DNA from: Spirosoma panaciterrae DSM 21099
Lineage (GTDB): Bacteria; Bacteroidota; Bacteroidia; Cytophagales; Spirosomataceae
Assembly (NCBI RefSeq): GCF_000374025.1
Contig: NZ_KB893182.1
Location: 117,819-181,818, forward strand
DNA: 64,000 bases
Reading direction: 5' to 3'
In this document: positions 9,131 through 16,879 of the stretch, piece after piece
Layout of the letters: every line of letters starts with the position of its first letter
Position numbering within the stretch: the stretch's first letter is position 1
Translations under genes and position numbers: made by a program
Notes under the pieces: model-generated
Seen by the model: the letters and a program-made list of their open reading frames with translations, nothing else
The model's database searches: none
Told to the model about the DNA's origin: nothing

Positions 9131-9145
9131 GGAGCATTTACTGAG
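9131..9145. repeat. 15-bp direct repeat, copy 1 (GGAGCATTTACTGAG)
   Basis: An identical 15-mer stands at 12554-12568. The two copies lie at the outer edges of the sigma/anti-sigma/protease operon, one in the gap after the DUF6134 gene and one upstream of the sigma gene. One or two 15-mer repeats are expected by chance in a window of this size, so only the position makes it of interest. Confidence 0.3.
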
Positions 9146-9231
9146 AATGTAAAAAGGGAGTTACAAAGTCACAGTATAATGCCAATCAAGAGCTTGCAAG
9201 GTACATCACCCCAAAAATCAGCTATGGATGG

Positions 9232-10899
9232 CTATTTCTTTTGGAGTAAATCCAGGCAGTATTGTAGTTGAACATCCCGCTTCGTTAGCAAGTCATTAAC
9301 TGTTGGAATAATCTCATAATCCGGCAGTATACCCCGATCTGGATAGAGGATTGGTTTGACGGCATTTACATACTTGAATCGGGGAATTAGCACATTTAGT
9401 TTACTATGGGGCAATTCTATTTTTAGCAGTTGGCCCGACGTGTTTCCGTAGTAGCCTCCCCCAGTTTCTTCGCCAATAAACCGCGCTCTTCCGTGACTTC
9501 TAGTAATCGCACAGAACTCCGCCGTCGTTGAAAACGATAACCCATTAATCAGGATATAAACGTCCCCTTTGAAGGTAGACTCCTGGACTAACTGACGTTT
9601 CAATAAGTGATTTTCTGCCTCCGTCGATTTTTTATGCGTAGATTCAACAGAGGTAAAGTAATTGAATGGACCTTCGGCTAAATACGAATAAAGTAAGGCA
9701 CCATATTCATCTAATCCACCCGCATTGTTGCGTAGGGCCAGGATTAAAGTAGCCGGTTTAGTTTTGTTGAGTTCTGCAAAAGAGCTTCGAAGAAACGCTC
9801 TAAAATCAAGATTTGCATTGCTGAGTCTAGGTTCATCAAACGTGGTTATCGTCATCAGGGCCACATTCGGTCGCGGGAAGCTTAAATCCAGCAGTTTACC
9901 CGTCGATGCCCGTCTATCGAACGTACAGGTAAAATTTTTAACCAACTCAGCTCCAATCGTTGCCGATCTTACGGGCTGATCACTTGGTTTATAATCGATT
10001 GCTAGGGAATCACCGTGGCCAATAATCCATTTATACAAAAAAGGAAAAGCGCCGTTGTTTAACGTGTGGATTTTTTTGGTCTGAATGCTGCCATCCGAAG
10101 GCAAATACGAAAACAATTCGTGTTTGATCGAAGTAATTGATCGGTTATTAATCGAGAGCAGTTCACTGCCTACCTCAACTTGACCGGAATTACTACAGAC
10201 GATAAACGCTTTATCGCCAGCAAAGTAAAGATCGATTGGAAACAGTTTGGTTGACTCCTGATACCGTCTCACTAAAGCACCCGTAAAGGTAGTCCCTGTA
10301 TGGCCATCCTGAATATGACTAATGCTGAACAGAATTTTTTTAGCAAACTCACTGCTTGTCAGGGGGCGATCAATGGACAGCAGGCAGCTGTCCAGCAACT
10401 TATCTATTTTTTCTTTTGGCTGATAGCGATATAAGCCGGGGTGTTCGTTTTTCAGGTAGTCTCGAAAAACCACAAAATCCATGGCTAGTTGTTCAGTAGG
10501 CAAGGGCAACTCAGCTTGGGCCGTCGTAGTCAAACCGTTAGGGGCATTCCCAACGACGATTTGAGTCAGGCACGTATCTTTTCCGTGGAGTAAAATGTTA
10601 AAGGCATACTGATGACCCGGTTTGACCGAGAAAGCAATCGAGTCAATATCGGTATAAAAGGTAATCGTTTTATTGGTAAAGGGCTCTAAGGCCGTGTACG
10701 TATCCGGCTTTAGTTGGGGTGACACCGTCCAGATACCTTCCCGTATGACATACCCATCTTTGATCCGTACCTGAGTGGAGTTCGCCTTGATTAACGGTAA
10801 GGTGGGTTGAGCCAGTAAGGGACCAGTCTGTAGCATAACGGGCAAGAATAGGGCAATAGATACCCTTACCCAAAAGGGGTGATCAATACTGAATTTCAT
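9232..10899 (-). CDS. exported S41-family serine protease with a novel N-terminal domain
   Basis: A 555-residue secreted protein. After a signal peptide (residues 1-30), an N-terminal domain of about 85 residues ends in ILLHGKDTCLTQI. The same domain occurs in the aspartic protease at 12877-14139. A PDZ-like stretch (VGSELLSINNRSITSI) and the S41 peptidase domain follow, with the nucleophile region NGLSFSTTAEF and the following EETGGGYYG, as in tricorn/CtpA-like peptidases. It is the last gene of the operon sigma - anti-sigma - membrane protein - protease, 12 bp after the membrane protein. A periplasmic or surface proteolytic role under sigma control is inferred. Confidence 0.82.
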   Translation of the reverse strand: MKFSIDHPFWVRVSIALFLPVMLQTGPLLAQPTLPLIKANSTQVRIKDGYVIREGIWTVSPQLKPDTYTALEPFTNKTITFYTDIDSIAFSVKPGHQYAFNILLHGKDTCLTQIVVGNAPNGLTTTAQAELPLPTEQLAMDFVVFRDYLKNEHPGLYRYQPKEKIDKLLDSCLLSIDRPLTSSEFAKKILFSISHIQDGHTGTTFTGALVRRYQESTKLFPIDLYFAGDKAFIVCSNSGQVEVGSELLSINNRSITSIKHELFSYLPSDGSIQTKKIHTLNNGAFPFLYKWIIGHGDSLAIDYKPSDQPVRSATIGAELVKNFTCTFDRRASTGKLLDLSFPRPNVALMTITTFDEPRLSNANLDFRAFLRSSFAELNKTKPATLILALRNNAGGLDEYGALLYSYLAEGPFNYFTSVESTHKKSTEAENHLLKRQLVQESTFKGDVYILINGLSFSTTAEFCAITRSHGRARFIGEETGGGYYGNTSGQLLKIELPHSKLNVLIPRFKYVNAVKPILYPDRGILPDYEIIPTVNDLLTKRDVQLQYCLDLLQKK

Positions 10900-10911
10900 G
10901 ATTCGACGCGT

Positions 10912-11325
10912 TTATTTTTTAGGAGAACACTGTTTCAGGAAGAGAAAATAGCCCAGGAAGCTGGCCGCCAGGCAGAAAGCCAGGATGGCCAGGGAATGGA
11001 TACCCAGGGGCAGGGTAAAATGAACCAGGGTAAGGCCTAGACCGAGCCCCAACCAGATAGAAAACCACTTGAGGGTGGTAAGGGCTTCGTCTGTTTCTCT
11101 GGCAGGTATTTCGGACACGCCCAATTCCAAAGCTCTTCGTTTTAGTTGATAGTCAAACAGGCGTTTAATCACTTCGAGCAGGGCCAACAAACCAACTCCC
11201 CCCGCTAGAATGGCCACCCCCAGCGCTACCAAATCCCGATCAATATAGGGCGTAGCGGTTTGTGCCTGAACCAGGCCAGGTGCCATCACCGCTAGCAGTG
11301 CAGGAATCTTTTTTAGGATACTCAT
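10912..11325 (-). CDS. small membrane protein of unknown function
   Basis: A 137-residue protein with a signal-like N-terminus (residues 1-22), a transmembrane segment at about 33-50, a charged cytoplasmic-type loop (RRALELGVSEIPARETDEA), and two more hydrophobic segments (WFSIWLGLGLGLTLVHF and SLAILAFCLAASFLGYFLF). No family was recognised. It stands between the anti-sigma gene and the S41 protease gene on the same strand, so it may belong to the envelope process that the sigma factor controls. Confidence 0.7.
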   Translation of the reverse strand: MSILKKIPALLAVMAPGLVQAQTATPYIDRDLVALGVAILAGGVGLLALLEVIKRLFDYQLKRRALELGVSEIPARETDEALTTLKWFSIWLGLGLGLTLVHFTLPLGIHSLAILAFCLAASFLGYFLFLKQCSPKK

Positions 11326-11345
11326 TTTTTAATTTTGTAGTTCTA

Positions 11346-11361
11346 CTGGATTAGACCGAAC
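11346..11361 (-). promoter_or_regulatory. 16-bp repeat upstream of the membrane-protein gene
   Basis: CTGGATTAGACCGAAC (plus-strand reading) occurs here, 20 bp before the membrane-protein start, and again at 12422-12437, 3 bp before the sigma start. Similarity extends about 4 bases further (CTAC) with one inserted base. Two copies in the same orientation, both directly upstream of genes of one operon, suggest a shared regulatory element; this is inference. Confidence 0.4.
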
Positions 11362-11381
11362 CTCCACTCATTTGTTGCAAT

Positions 11382-11831
11382 TCAGCTAAGCGTAAGCCTC
11401 TTCATTTTGCCCTGAAATTCCTGATACAGGCTTATCACCAGGAAAATAAGTAAGCTGCTACCTGTTAAAAGGATAAGATAAGTGGCCATTGCTGAAAGCC
11501 GGGTAAACAGAGTGGCTAATTCGTGGCTAGTCCAGTGAAAAATGATGCATAGCCAGCTCAGCATACTAAACAGAGTAACCCCCACAATGACACGACTAAA
11601 ATCAATTCTTGACTTAGCGGGTTCGATCTGAGAAATTACCTGACTGGCTAAATCAACGTTGAAAACAGGTTTTTCCAGGTTAGCCACCTCTTCCAGTACA
11701 GATCGGTAAAGAGTAGCCTTTAGCTGACAGTCCTTACAGGTAGCCATGTGGGTAGTCCACGGCTCAAGTCCATGGCCTTGCTGGAAGACAAACAATTGTA
11801 GTTGCTGATCCGTGAGATGGGTAGTATTCAT
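11382..11831 (-). CDS. anti-sigma factor-like membrane protein
   Basis: A 149-residue protein. The N-terminus holds a zinc-type H-x3-C-x2-C motif (HMATCKDC) typical of ZAS anti-sigma domains. Two hydrophobic segments follow (ILVG-type stretch around 75-95 and ATYLILLTGSSLLIFLVISL near 115-135), giving a membrane-anchored protein with very little periplasmic sequence. The ATG at 11831 overlaps the sigma stop as ATGA, which decides the start over an upstream in-frame ATG at 11855. It probably sequesters the sigma factor encoded upstream. Confidence 0.78.
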   Translation of the reverse strand: MNTTHLTDQQLQLFVFQQGHGLEPWTTHMATCKDCQLKATLYRSVLEEVANLEKPVFNVDLASQVISQIEPAKSRIDFSRVIVGVTLFSMLSWLCIIFHWTSHELATLFTRLSAMATYLILLTGSSLLIFLVISLYQEFQGKMKRLTLS

Positions 11832-12418
11832 CCGATTTTCGTGTTGTAAATCCATAAGACATGTTCTTTCAGTACTTTTCTGGCTCTGAATAAATAGCTT
11901 TTAACCGTCCCCTCGGGTAGCTGTACGATCTGTCCGATTTCCGAATAGCTTAATTCTTCCTGGTGATAGAGAGTAATCAAGGTCCTATAAATGGGATTCA
12001 GTTGATCCATGGCATCGGCAACCAGTTGAGAAAGCTCTTCCCGAATCAGCTGACTTTCAATTTCATTCTCAAAAGGTGTGGAAAATCCTGGCGAGGGTTC
12101 TAGGTCAGAGTCTCCAATGGGTACTAGGGCTATTTTTTTTCGTTCCAGGTGGTGCAGACAGGTATGGTAAGTAATTTGTCCAATCCAGGTGGAGAGCTTT
12201 GCCTGGAATCGAAACCGACCTAATTGCTGATAAACCTTCAGATAGACATCCTGAGCCATGTCTTTGCGGTCATCGGGATTGGCAATCATTTTGAAAATGA
12301 TTTGAGCCACTAGGCCCTCGGTCGCTTTAATGATCTGGCTAAAAGCCCGCTGATCACCAGCTAAGACTTTACGGACCAAAATTCGGTCATTGGCTAGTTG
12401 ATTCGGTCTGCTTTCCAC
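11828..12418 (-). CDS. ECF RNA polymerase sigma factor
   Basis: A 196-residue sigma-70 family protein. Region 2 is seen in DDRKDMAQDVYLKVYQQLGRF and region 4 in LSYSEIGQIVQLPEGTVKSY with the HTH. The start is GTG at 12416-12418. The translation overlap with the anti-sigma gene and the same-strand membrane protein and protease genes indicate one autoregulated operon. An acidic linker (SDLEPSPG) joins regions 2 and 4. Confidence 0.88.
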   Translation of the reverse strand: MESRPNQLANDRILVRKVLAGDQRAFSQIIKATEGLVAQIIFKMIANPDDRKDMAQDVYLKVYQQLGRFRFQAKLSTWIGQITYHTCLHHLERKKIALVPIGDSDLEPSPGFSTPFENEIESQLIREELSQLVADAMDQLNPIYRTLITLYHQEELSYSEIGQIVQLPEGTVKSYLFRARKVLKEHVLWIYNTKIG

Positions 12419-12421
12419 TAC

Positions 12422-12437
12422 CTGGATTAGACCGAAC
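12422..12437 (-). promoter_or_regulatory. 16-bp repeat at the sigma gene start
   Basis: Second copy of the 16-mer at 11346-11361, lying 3 bp before the GTG start of the sigma gene, so it would be in the leader or the ribosome-binding region of the transcript. It could be an RNA-level or DNA-level control site for the operon. Confidence 0.4.
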
Positions 12438-12876
12438 TTGAGGAGAAATGTTGCAACGTATGGGTAGGGATTTTATTAATCTTGGCCTACTGTGACTTGT
12501 CCGTCTGTTTAAACGCTCCCAGCTGATACTTAAATCTCTATTCGTCTCAGTTGGGAGCATTTACTGAGCCAGTTAGCCGATATGTCTAATCAATCGCCGT
12601 CTTAATAATCAACAGCAAAAAATGTAAGGCTACCTCATTAAAAGTAAAGTTTGGTGAAGTATCCATTTCGTAGTTTGGGAAGTATAGTACGAAAAGATAA
12701 GTCTCCAAATAGGCTCCAACTGAGACGAGGGAGCGTCTATAATTCGAGGAAATAGTAAGACTATCCAATAAAATTGGATGGCAGGTTTAACAAAATGGCG
12801 GATTAGCGACAACTGAACGGCTGACTTTTTGTGTACTATGGAATGTCAATCGGAGGTTTCGTTCCTAAGAGCTTGC
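12438..12876. other. intergenic region with one hairpin, no gene
   Basis: No convincing coding sequence is seen; the short open frames on the minus strand lack family features and have poor codon quality. A hairpin is formed by 12515-12526 and 12547-12558 (12 bp, one G-T pair; 20-base loop), and the second 15-mer repeat (12554-12568) overlaps its right arm. The region probably holds the promoter of the sigma operon and the end of the aspartic protease transcription unit. Confidence 0.5.
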
Positions 12877-14139
12877 TTACTTAGCTTTCCTGGCTTTTCT
12901 ATAAAATACGATCCCAGCTAAAACAAGCACCATTCCGGTCACTACCCTTACCACATAATACTCATCACTGTTTCCATAAGGCGTATGACTAAGTGAATTG
13001 GGCTGCATATACAAATACCCGTTTTTGTTATCCAATACCAGATTAAACCTTTTTAATAAATCATTGCCCAGAATCAGGTGCAGCCCTGCTGAGCCCATAT
13101 CACCTGTTTTATACTCAAAACCTGAAAGCTGGTAATGTCCGATACTCAGCTTTGGCCCAATCGACTCATCCAAACCGATCATACCGGCCAGTTGGCTGAC
13201 TAGTCGGTAAGCCATTGGCGTATCAGCACTATTTAAAATGGAGGTGCGGGCACCCGTGTCAAACATAGCCCAGCCCCTTTGTTTCTTATCGCGGATTGTC
13301 AGACTTACTCCAACGTAGGGTATGACACCACCGTCCAGGAGCATGTCGTGACGGGTGTAAGAGCCTAGGTGAGTCGGTAATTCATCATGGACAACAAGTA
13401 TTTTCTGGTCATAGTTAATTTCCAGAATTTTGCCCCTGAACAAAGAATTGCCAATGATCAGATCCTCATGATCCTTCATATTTTCCGCAATGGCTATAGG
13501 CACACCGTCCCAAACTAGGCTTCCTACCTGGAGACGATTCGTACTGGCCGAGGGAACCTGGTTCACACCATCCGAATTGGCAAGGGTAACTTTCTGATCA
13601 AAGTTTATCTTTACTTTGTTAACGGCCGTTTTATTGATGACTGTTCCTCCGGCACCCAGATCAAGCTGTACATTGGTTAGCTTAGCACCATTTAGCCGGG
13701 CTTCGACATATACTTTTCGGGTGTCGCCCAACGTGAAGGGGATGGTGTCTGGTCCGGTGCCGACACTTTTTGGAGCGGAAACCTTAAAATCTTTATAGCT
13801 GGCTGCAATGCGAGTAAAACAGCTATCCTTTCCATTGAGCAGTATGACAAACTCATACTGCTTACCGTACACCACGTTGAAAGTAATGGAGTCCAGATCG
13901 GTAATAAAGGTGACTAAGTGGGATTTTTCGGGGATCTCGGCATAATAGTAGTCAGGTTTCCTTTCTGGCATAAGGGCCCAATAACCTTTCCTAAAGTGCT
14001 TTCCGTCCCGAATATCCACCGTCTTAGAGGAAGCCCGTACTAGGGGTAAATTAGTTTGGGCGAAGGCCAATTGCGCGGATATGACCCCAAGGAGTGGCTT
14101 AACTAGATAAGCCCTGGTCAGCCGTAGGCGTTTGTTCAT
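12877..14139 (-). CDS. exported membrane-anchored aspartic protease, two-lobed retropepsin/pepsin-like
   Basis: A 420-residue protein from the ATG at 14139, which opens a proper signal peptide (LVKPLLGVISAQLAFAQ); an upstream in-frame ATG at 14217 was rejected. The N-terminal domain (ending ILLNGKDSCFTRI) is homologous to that of the S41 protease at 9232-10899. Two aspartyl protease motifs follow: VQLDLGAGGTVIN (DLGA in place of DTGA) and AMFDTGARTSIL. A C-terminal transmembrane segment (VVTGMVLVLAGIVFY) with the basic tail RKARKAK anchors it. The altered first motif may weaken catalysis. It sits upstream of, but is not clearly co-transcribed with, the sigma operon. Confidence 0.78.
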   Translation of the reverse strand: MNKRLRLTRAYLVKPLLGVISAQLAFAQTNLPLVRASSKTVDIRDGKHFRKGYWALMPERKPDYYYAEIPEKSHLVTFITDLDSITFNVVYGKQYEFVILLNGKDSCFTRIAASYKDFKVSAPKSVGTGPDTIPFTLGDTRKVYVEARLNGAKLTNVQLDLGAGGTVINKTAVNKVKINFDQKVTLANSDGVNQVPSASTNRLQVGSLVWDGVPIAIAENMKDHEDLIIGNSLFRGKILEINYDQKILVVHDELPTHLGSYTRHDMLLDGGVIPYVGVSLTIRDKKQRGWAMFDTGARTSILNSADTPMAYRLVSQLAGMIGLDESIGPKLSIGHYQLSGFEYKTGDMGSAGLHLILGNDLLKRFNLVLDNKNGYLYMQPNSLSHTPYGNSDEYYVVRVVTGMVLVLAGIVFYRKARKAK

Positions 14140-14234
14140 TGATAATCCGTTAACGGTATTTGGGCTTGAGATGGCTAGTGATGCGTATTCACCCAGGATG
14201 AAGCAAAACAAAGCCAAAGCGCCACTGGATTTTA

Positions 14235-14267
14235 CAAACCTATTGACTTCGTATATTGCAATGCAAT
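14235..14267 (-). promoter_or_regulatory. Bacteroidota-type promoter for the aspartic protease
   Basis: On the minus strand a -7 box TAGGTTTG (14235-14242; consensus TAnnTTTG) lies 21 bp from an ATTG at 14264-14267 in the position of the -33 TTTG box. It points at the start codon at 14139. An 8-bp inverted repeat (14265-14272 with 14284-14291) overlaps the -33 side and could be an operator. Confidence 0.4.
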
Positions 14268-14465
14268 GTACTGTGTATTGTCAAGTACATTACTATTGTT
14301 ATATGGAAGGATTAATCGCTGGATAACCGGCGTATGTTTTTACAAAAGCTCACGAATGGGGCGTCTGAAAAGGTGGCGAATTATAAAGTTATTAGCTAGT
14401 TAATCATCTGGTTAAGTCAAGCTCTTTACAATTCACTCAACATAGTGTTGTGCGCCATATAGCGG

Positions 14466-14500
14466 AACTATAAATGGCTGATAATTAACCATTTATAGTT
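14466..14500. repeat. perfect 12-bp inverted repeat
   Basis: AACTATAAATGG (14466-14477) and its exact complement CCATTTATAGTT (14489-14500) flank an 11-base spacer. It is AT-rich and lacks a T-run, so an operator is as likely as a terminator for the metallophosphoesterase operon that ends at 14676. The rest of 14292-14675 shows nothing recognisable. Confidence 0.45.
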
Positions 14501-14675
14501 TATTGATTAACTATTTGTGACTTTGATGTCTCGTTTATCGCTCGTTTCTCCGAGACAGCATGTACTAACTAAACGTGCTGTCTATAGAAGTTGGCTGCAA
14601 TCTCAAATTACCATCTCACTAATCAACGTTTCATTTTCGGGCAAACCTACCCAATCACCCGCTTCTATCGTTCTA

Positions 14676-15524
14676 CTACAATGTAATGGCCCGGCCTTGC
14701 AGCGCTTTTTCTGCGTCGGGCAAAATCTCGCAGTTGTCCCAGATGCCCGTCAGGAGGGTCTGGGCGTAGGATTCGGGGAGTTGATTAGCCACCATTAGCT
14801 GATGAGCCGTAAGGTTGTCGTATGTAAAAGCGTGAAAGGTGTACGTCAATACGCCATCGGTATCGTCGAGTAGCAGGTACCATACACGGGGCGTGCCCTC
14901 ATTGGCAGGCATCCCGATTACCCCTGCGTTGAGCCAGTATCGACTAGCTCCTGTTTCGGAAATTTGCCTATCTGCAAACGGTAGTCCGGCGTGACCAGCC
15001 AATATTACGTCGGCCCCAGTAACTAAAAAGGTCGTTTCTTTCACCGACCAGGGTGTCGATGCGAATACAAAATCAGCAATACCACTAGCGGCCCCGTGCA
15101 ACACGGTCACTGACTTACCGGCATATTGAAACGTGAGTTGAAGCGGCAACGTGCTCAGCCAATCGACTGATTCAGCCGAAAGCGTCCGAACCGCATACGG
15201 GAACCAGGTTCGGGAGAACAGATCACACCGACCGCCTTCTGTGAAGTTACAGCCGCAGTCATCTTCGCCCCGGATGATATTCTGCTCCACATTGCCCTGA
15301 ATGGCGTGAATGCCCCAATGCTTCACCAGTTGTACCGACTCCTCGGGCTGGGCGCAGTAGCCGACGATATCGCCGGTGCAGATAATGTTATCGGGAGGAA
15401 TCTGGTGTTGGTTAGCAATATCGCGAAGTGCTTCCAGCGCCTGCAAGTTGGAGTAAGGGCCACCAAACACGAGCAGTCTGCCGCTACGGGTGCCGAGGTC
15501 CTGGGTATCGGGTCGATCAGTCAT
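14676..15524 (-). CDS. metallophosphoesterase-superfamily protein with divergent metal site
   Basis: A 282-residue calcineurin-like protein from the ATG at 15524, which overlaps the symporter stop by 8 bp; an upstream ATG (15557) lies inside the symporter gene. Recognisable motifs are CTGDIVGYCAQP (GD), QGNVEQ (GN), VLHGAASG (H) and AGHAGLPFAD. The usual first motif DxHGN is replaced by GGPYSN and the final GHxH by GHAG, so three of the normal metal ligands are missing. A Cys-rich loop (EDDCGCNFTEGGRCD) is inserted. It may be a subfamily with a changed or lost activity. Confidence 0.75.
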   Translation of the reverse strand: MTDRPDTQDLGTRSGRLLVFGGPYSNLQALEALRDIANQHQIPPDNIICTGDIVGYCAQPEESVQLVKHWGIHAIQGNVEQNIIRGEDDCGCNFTEGGRCDLFSRTWFPYAVRTLSAESVDWLSTLPLQLTFQYAGKSVTVLHGAASGIADFVFASTPWSVKETTFLVTGADVILAGHAGLPFADRQISETGASRYWLNAGVIGMPANEGTPRVWYLLLDDTDGVLTYTFHAFTYDNLTAHQLMVANQLPESYAQTLLTGIWDNCEILPDAEKALQGRAITL

Positions 15525-16869
15525 GGGTCTTGGGTTGAAATAGCGCACTGCCTGCAAAAGCCAGAAAACAGAAAGCCGTAGTGATCAGGTTCACGCTAAG
15601 CAGCGATCCGTACTTGCCGTTGCCCAGCCGCCATGATTCGGGCAAGGGGAAAAACGTCAGAAAACCGCCCAGCAGCACCCCACCAACCACCGACAGGTGA
15701 AAAGCCAGCCGTGGCACCCGGACATTCCAGCACAAAAAGACGGGTGCCAGACCAAGTACCAGCGTGCCGCTGATGGTTGTGGCCGATAAGATAGCCGGAT
15801 CGAAAAAAACCGGAATAGTCCCCAGTATTGTCAGGACAATCATAGCCAGACGTCCTCTGGTAACGCTCGGCACAACAGCCCGGCTCAGATCGATGCTGAT
15901 GAGTTTGGAAAAGGACGCCATGGCCGAGTCGAGCGTCGACGAGGCCGAGGTCACCATAATCAGGTTCATCAGCAGCAACATCGGCACACCAAAATACCGT
16001 GCTACGGCCACGGGTGCTTCGCCCGTTAGCGCGTTGAGTTTGGCGAAAATACCGACGAAGCTAAAGAAGATGATGCATAATGAGCCAATAACGGCTGCCC
16101 GGATGTAAGCCCTCCGTGTGGTACGCGTGTCAGAAATAAAGCCCCGGTCGGTCAGTACGGGGTCGTGAAAGGGGTAGCTGAAACACTGTACCAGCGCCAC
16201 CAGCAGCAGATCGACCCCCTGATTCAACTTCCAGCGCCCACTGCTCACAAAAGGTTTCAGACTTCCGCCATACTGCGGTAGAATAAAGCCCAGAATCACG
16301 GTGAGCAGTACCACAAAGAGCGACAGTTGAATCACATCGGTCATAATCGAACTGCTCATACCGCCCTTGAGCGTGTAGGCCAGTGTGAGCAGCGTAAATA
16401 CGATAATGGCCACGTAGTATTCGGTAGAGCCCTGCGCCCCGAAATAGGAACCGATCACGATGGTGTTCGACCAGATTTCGTTGTAGAGCCGGATCATGAT
16501 CAGGAGTGTAAAGACCACCACGGCACTCGCCCCAAACTTCGATTCCAGAAAGTGGTGGATGCTCCGATACCCTCCCTTGTTGCGCATCGACACGATCACG
16601 AACCCAGCGACCAGAAACGATAGGTAATAGCCCGCGTAGGCCACGCCCCCCACCAGCCCGAAGCTATGCCCCAGATTGGCCGCATTGGTGATCGACTTGG
16701 CAAACAGCCACGAAATAACCAGACTACTCGTCAGAAAAAGGGTGTTGGGGGTTCGCTCGTTGCGGGCACCCCTGAAAAATTCGGGTGCCGTACGGGCCAG
16801 GGGCGATACAAAAAACAGCGTAATGCTGGATGCCAGCACCAGCGCCCACTGCAACAGGGTTGTGGTCAT
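15517..16869 (-). CDS. sodium:solute symporter family transporter
   Basis: A 450-residue inner-membrane protein with about 12 hydrophobic segments. The sodium:solute symporter signature appears as KGGMSSSIMTDVIQ, with the preceding YTL, and the long gating segments (FTLLTLAYTL; LMNLIMVTSASSTLDSAMAS). The start at 16869 follows the SusD gene by 10 bp; an upstream in-frame ATG (16959) lies inside that gene. It probably imports the small molecule released by the SusC/SusD system; the substrate is unknown. Confidence 0.85.
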   Translation of the reverse strand: MTTTLLQWALVLASSITLFFVSPLARTAPEFFRGARNERTPNTLFLTSSLVISWLFAKSITNAANLGHSFGLVGGVAYAGYYLSFLVAGFVIVSMRNKGGYRSIHHFLESKFGASAVVVFTLLIMIRLYNEIWSNTIVIGSYFGAQGSTEYYVAIIVFTLLTLAYTLKGGMSSSIMTDVIQLSLFVVLLTVILGFILPQYGGSLKPFVSSGRWKLNQGVDLLLVALVQCFSYPFHDPVLTDRGFISDTRTTRRAYIRAAVIGSLCIIFFSFVGIFAKLNALTGEAPVAVARYFGVPMLLLMNLIMVTSASSTLDSAMASFSKLISIDLSRAVVPSVTRGRLAMIVLTILGTIPVFFDPAILSATTISGTLVLGLAPVFLCWNVRVPRLAFHLSVVGGVLLGGFLTFFPLPESWRLGNGKYGSLLSVNLITTAFCFLAFAGSALFQPKTHD

Positions 16870-16879
16870 GCGAAAATAA

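Noticed and set aside
12586..12812. Two overlapping minus-strand frames of 60 codons
   Set aside because: AT-rich, mutually overlapping in different frames and without conserved features; treated as intergenic.
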